Positions 4,370 to 5,105 of a DNA stretch of 5,105 bases are shown piece after piece; the stretch's first letter is position 1; the number at the start of each line of letters is the position of its first letter. A model generated the notes under the pieces. It had not been told where the DNA came from. It saw only the letters and a list, made by a program, of their open reading frames with translations, and searched no databases. The position numbers and the translations under genes were made by a program. This stretch comes from an uncultured Methylococcaceae bacterium (GTDB lineage: Bacteria; Pseudomonadota; Gammaproteobacteria; Methylococcales; Methylomonadaceae): the NCBI GenBank assembly GCA_903939355.1, contig CAJAHC010000363.1:1-5105 (forward strand), read 5' to 3'.

Positions 4370-4403
4370 ATAAATTGCTTAATTCGCTATAGAGTCTTTG
4401 TTA

Positions 4404-4409
4404 ATTATA
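4404..4409 (-). promoter_or_regulatory. Consensus -10 box for the DUF2956 gene
   Basis: The minus-strand sequence is a perfect TATAAT, 34 bases before the start codon, in the gap between the dipeptidase and DUF2956 genes. At 17-base spacing the -35 region reads TACATT, a poor match, so strength is uncertain. Confidence 0.5.
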
Positions 4410-4481
4410 CAGGTGCATATTTTGTAAATGTACTAAATGAGTGGTGTAATTGGAATCATTTATTAACTTATCTTCTTAAAA

Positions 4482-5105
4482 TTATTCGATGACAAAATTG
4501 AAATAGGCGTCAGGGTAGGGCTCATCTTTCAAGGTGAAATGCCACCATTCCTTCGGATAAGGCTTAAAACCCTGTTTTACCATCACTGTTTTTAACAACA
4601 GCCGGTTGGCTCGTTGCGTGATGGACAAATCCGCATACTCAGACCCTGATTTCGGATCAAAGAAATCAAAGGGTGATCCCATGTCTAATTCTCGTGGTAC
4701 GCCTTTATTGTCAATAGAAACTAAGGTTAGGTCGTACGTGCTACCTCGCGAATGCCCAGATTTTGAGGCGATATAGCCTTCCTGAAACAAAATCTGTTTA
4801 GCAACCTTTGGATAATACTCAGTTTGTTTGCGTACATCGGTTAAATCTTTAGCCCAGCGGACAAAATGATCGACAGCACGTTGGGGTCGGTAAGCATCGT
4901 ATATTTTTAAACCGAGTCCAAAACGTTGCAAATAAGTTTGCACATTATTAAGAGCGACAGCTGCTTCCTTAGTGGTAATCGCTACAGGGTTAATATAGCC
5001 TTCAATGGGCGTGCCAATGAAATTGTCCGAGTTTGCGTAGCGCATATCAAGCACAATCGTTGGTGCTACATCGCTTAGATAAACAAAGCCAGAAGGCAGA
5101 GCAGA
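4482..5105 (-). CDS. ddpX: D-alanyl-D-alanine dipeptidase, VanX/DdpX type (peptidase M15D), 5' end outside window
   Basis: This is a zinc dipeptidase that splits D-Ala-D-Ala. In non-resistant bacteria it is thought to recycle or catabolise the cell-wall dipeptide rather than give vancomycin resistance. The frame is open to the window edge. Residues visible before the internal GTG at 5054 (SGFVYLSDVAPTIVLDMRYA) belong to the family's usual N-terminal region, so that GTG is not the true start. Counting the 207 visible residues, the active-site set is complete: R73 (DAYRPQRA), zinc ligands H118 and D125 (SGHSRGSTYDLTL), catalytic E186 and zinc ligand H189 (EWWHF). The spacings 45, 7 and 3 equal those of VanX R71-H116, H116-D123 and E181-H184. 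The end DEPYPDAYFNFVIE is typical. Whether it has a signal peptide cannot be seen. It ends 112 bases before the DUF2956 gene. Confidence 0.92.
   Translation of the reverse strand, partial: SALPSGFVYLSDVAPTIVLDMRYANSDNFIGTPIEGYINPVAITTKEAAVALNNVQTYLQRFGLGLKIYDAYRPQRAVDHFVRWAKDLTDVRKQTEYYPKVAKQILFQEGYIASKSGHSRGSTYDLTLVSIDNKGVPRELDMGSPFDFFDPKSGSEYADLSITQRANRLLLKTVMVKQGFKPYPKEWWHFTLKDEPYPDAYFNFVIE

Noticed and set aside
4482..5054. GTG at 5054 as the true start of the dipeptidase
   Set aside because: Family-typical sequence (GFVYLSDVAPTIVLDMRYA) continues in frame upstream to the window edge.
4482..5105. VanX as part of a vancomycin-resistance cluster
   Set aside because: No vanH/vanA ligase or VanRS neighbours; Gram-negative context and a DUF2956 neighbour point to a housekeeping DdpX-type enzyme.

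Overview
The window is AT-rich and looks like the chromosome of a marine gamma-proteobacterium (Shewanella / Psychromonas / Vibrio / Moritella-like). This rests on the DUF2956-type membrane protein, a family I know mainly from Vibrionales and Alteromonadales, on an IS5-family transposase of a kind common in those genera, and on the low G+C. The species cannot be named from the sequence alone.

Left part (1-1290): an accessory, decaying stretch. It opens with the 5' end of an IS5-family transposase (minus strand, running off the window) and the probable outer end of that element near 276. Next come the C-terminal remnant of a DNA/RNA non-specific endonuclease broken by two in-frame TAG codons (367-603), an intact 52-residue membrane mini-protein (630-788), a macro-domain remnant on the minus strand (about 800-928), and an unidentified minus-strand coding fragment (about 949-1095).

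Centre (1296-2957): the only large intact gene is a Tat-exported, 553-residue beta-propeller protein. I assign it to the copper-dependent thiocyanate dehydrogenase (TcDH) family, a relative of the nitrous oxide reductase propeller without the cupredoxin domain. It stands alone, with its own start signals, a possible promoter and a dyad operator candidate, and with gene debris on both sides. It therefore looks like a transferred metabolic gene in an otherwise degraded island. Another broken reading frame (3060-3272, one internal TAG) follows it.

Right part (3455-5105): ordinary minus-strand genes. In transcription order these are a VanX/DdpX-type D-Ala-D-Ala dipeptidase (5' end outside the window), a DUF2956 protein, and a 66-residue protein of unknown function. 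The last has a strong ribosome binding site, a 3' UTR hairpin and a strong intrinsic terminator whose tip is a run of cytosines. A possible 31-residue plus-strand ORF lies in the gap at 3926-4021.

Most noteworthy are the isolated TcDH-like enzyme in an unexpected setting, the cytosine-capped terminator and structured 3' UTR of the 66-residue gene (a possible 3'-UTR-derived small RNA), and the fact that all three internal stops in the broken frames are TAG while none of the terminal stops seen is.
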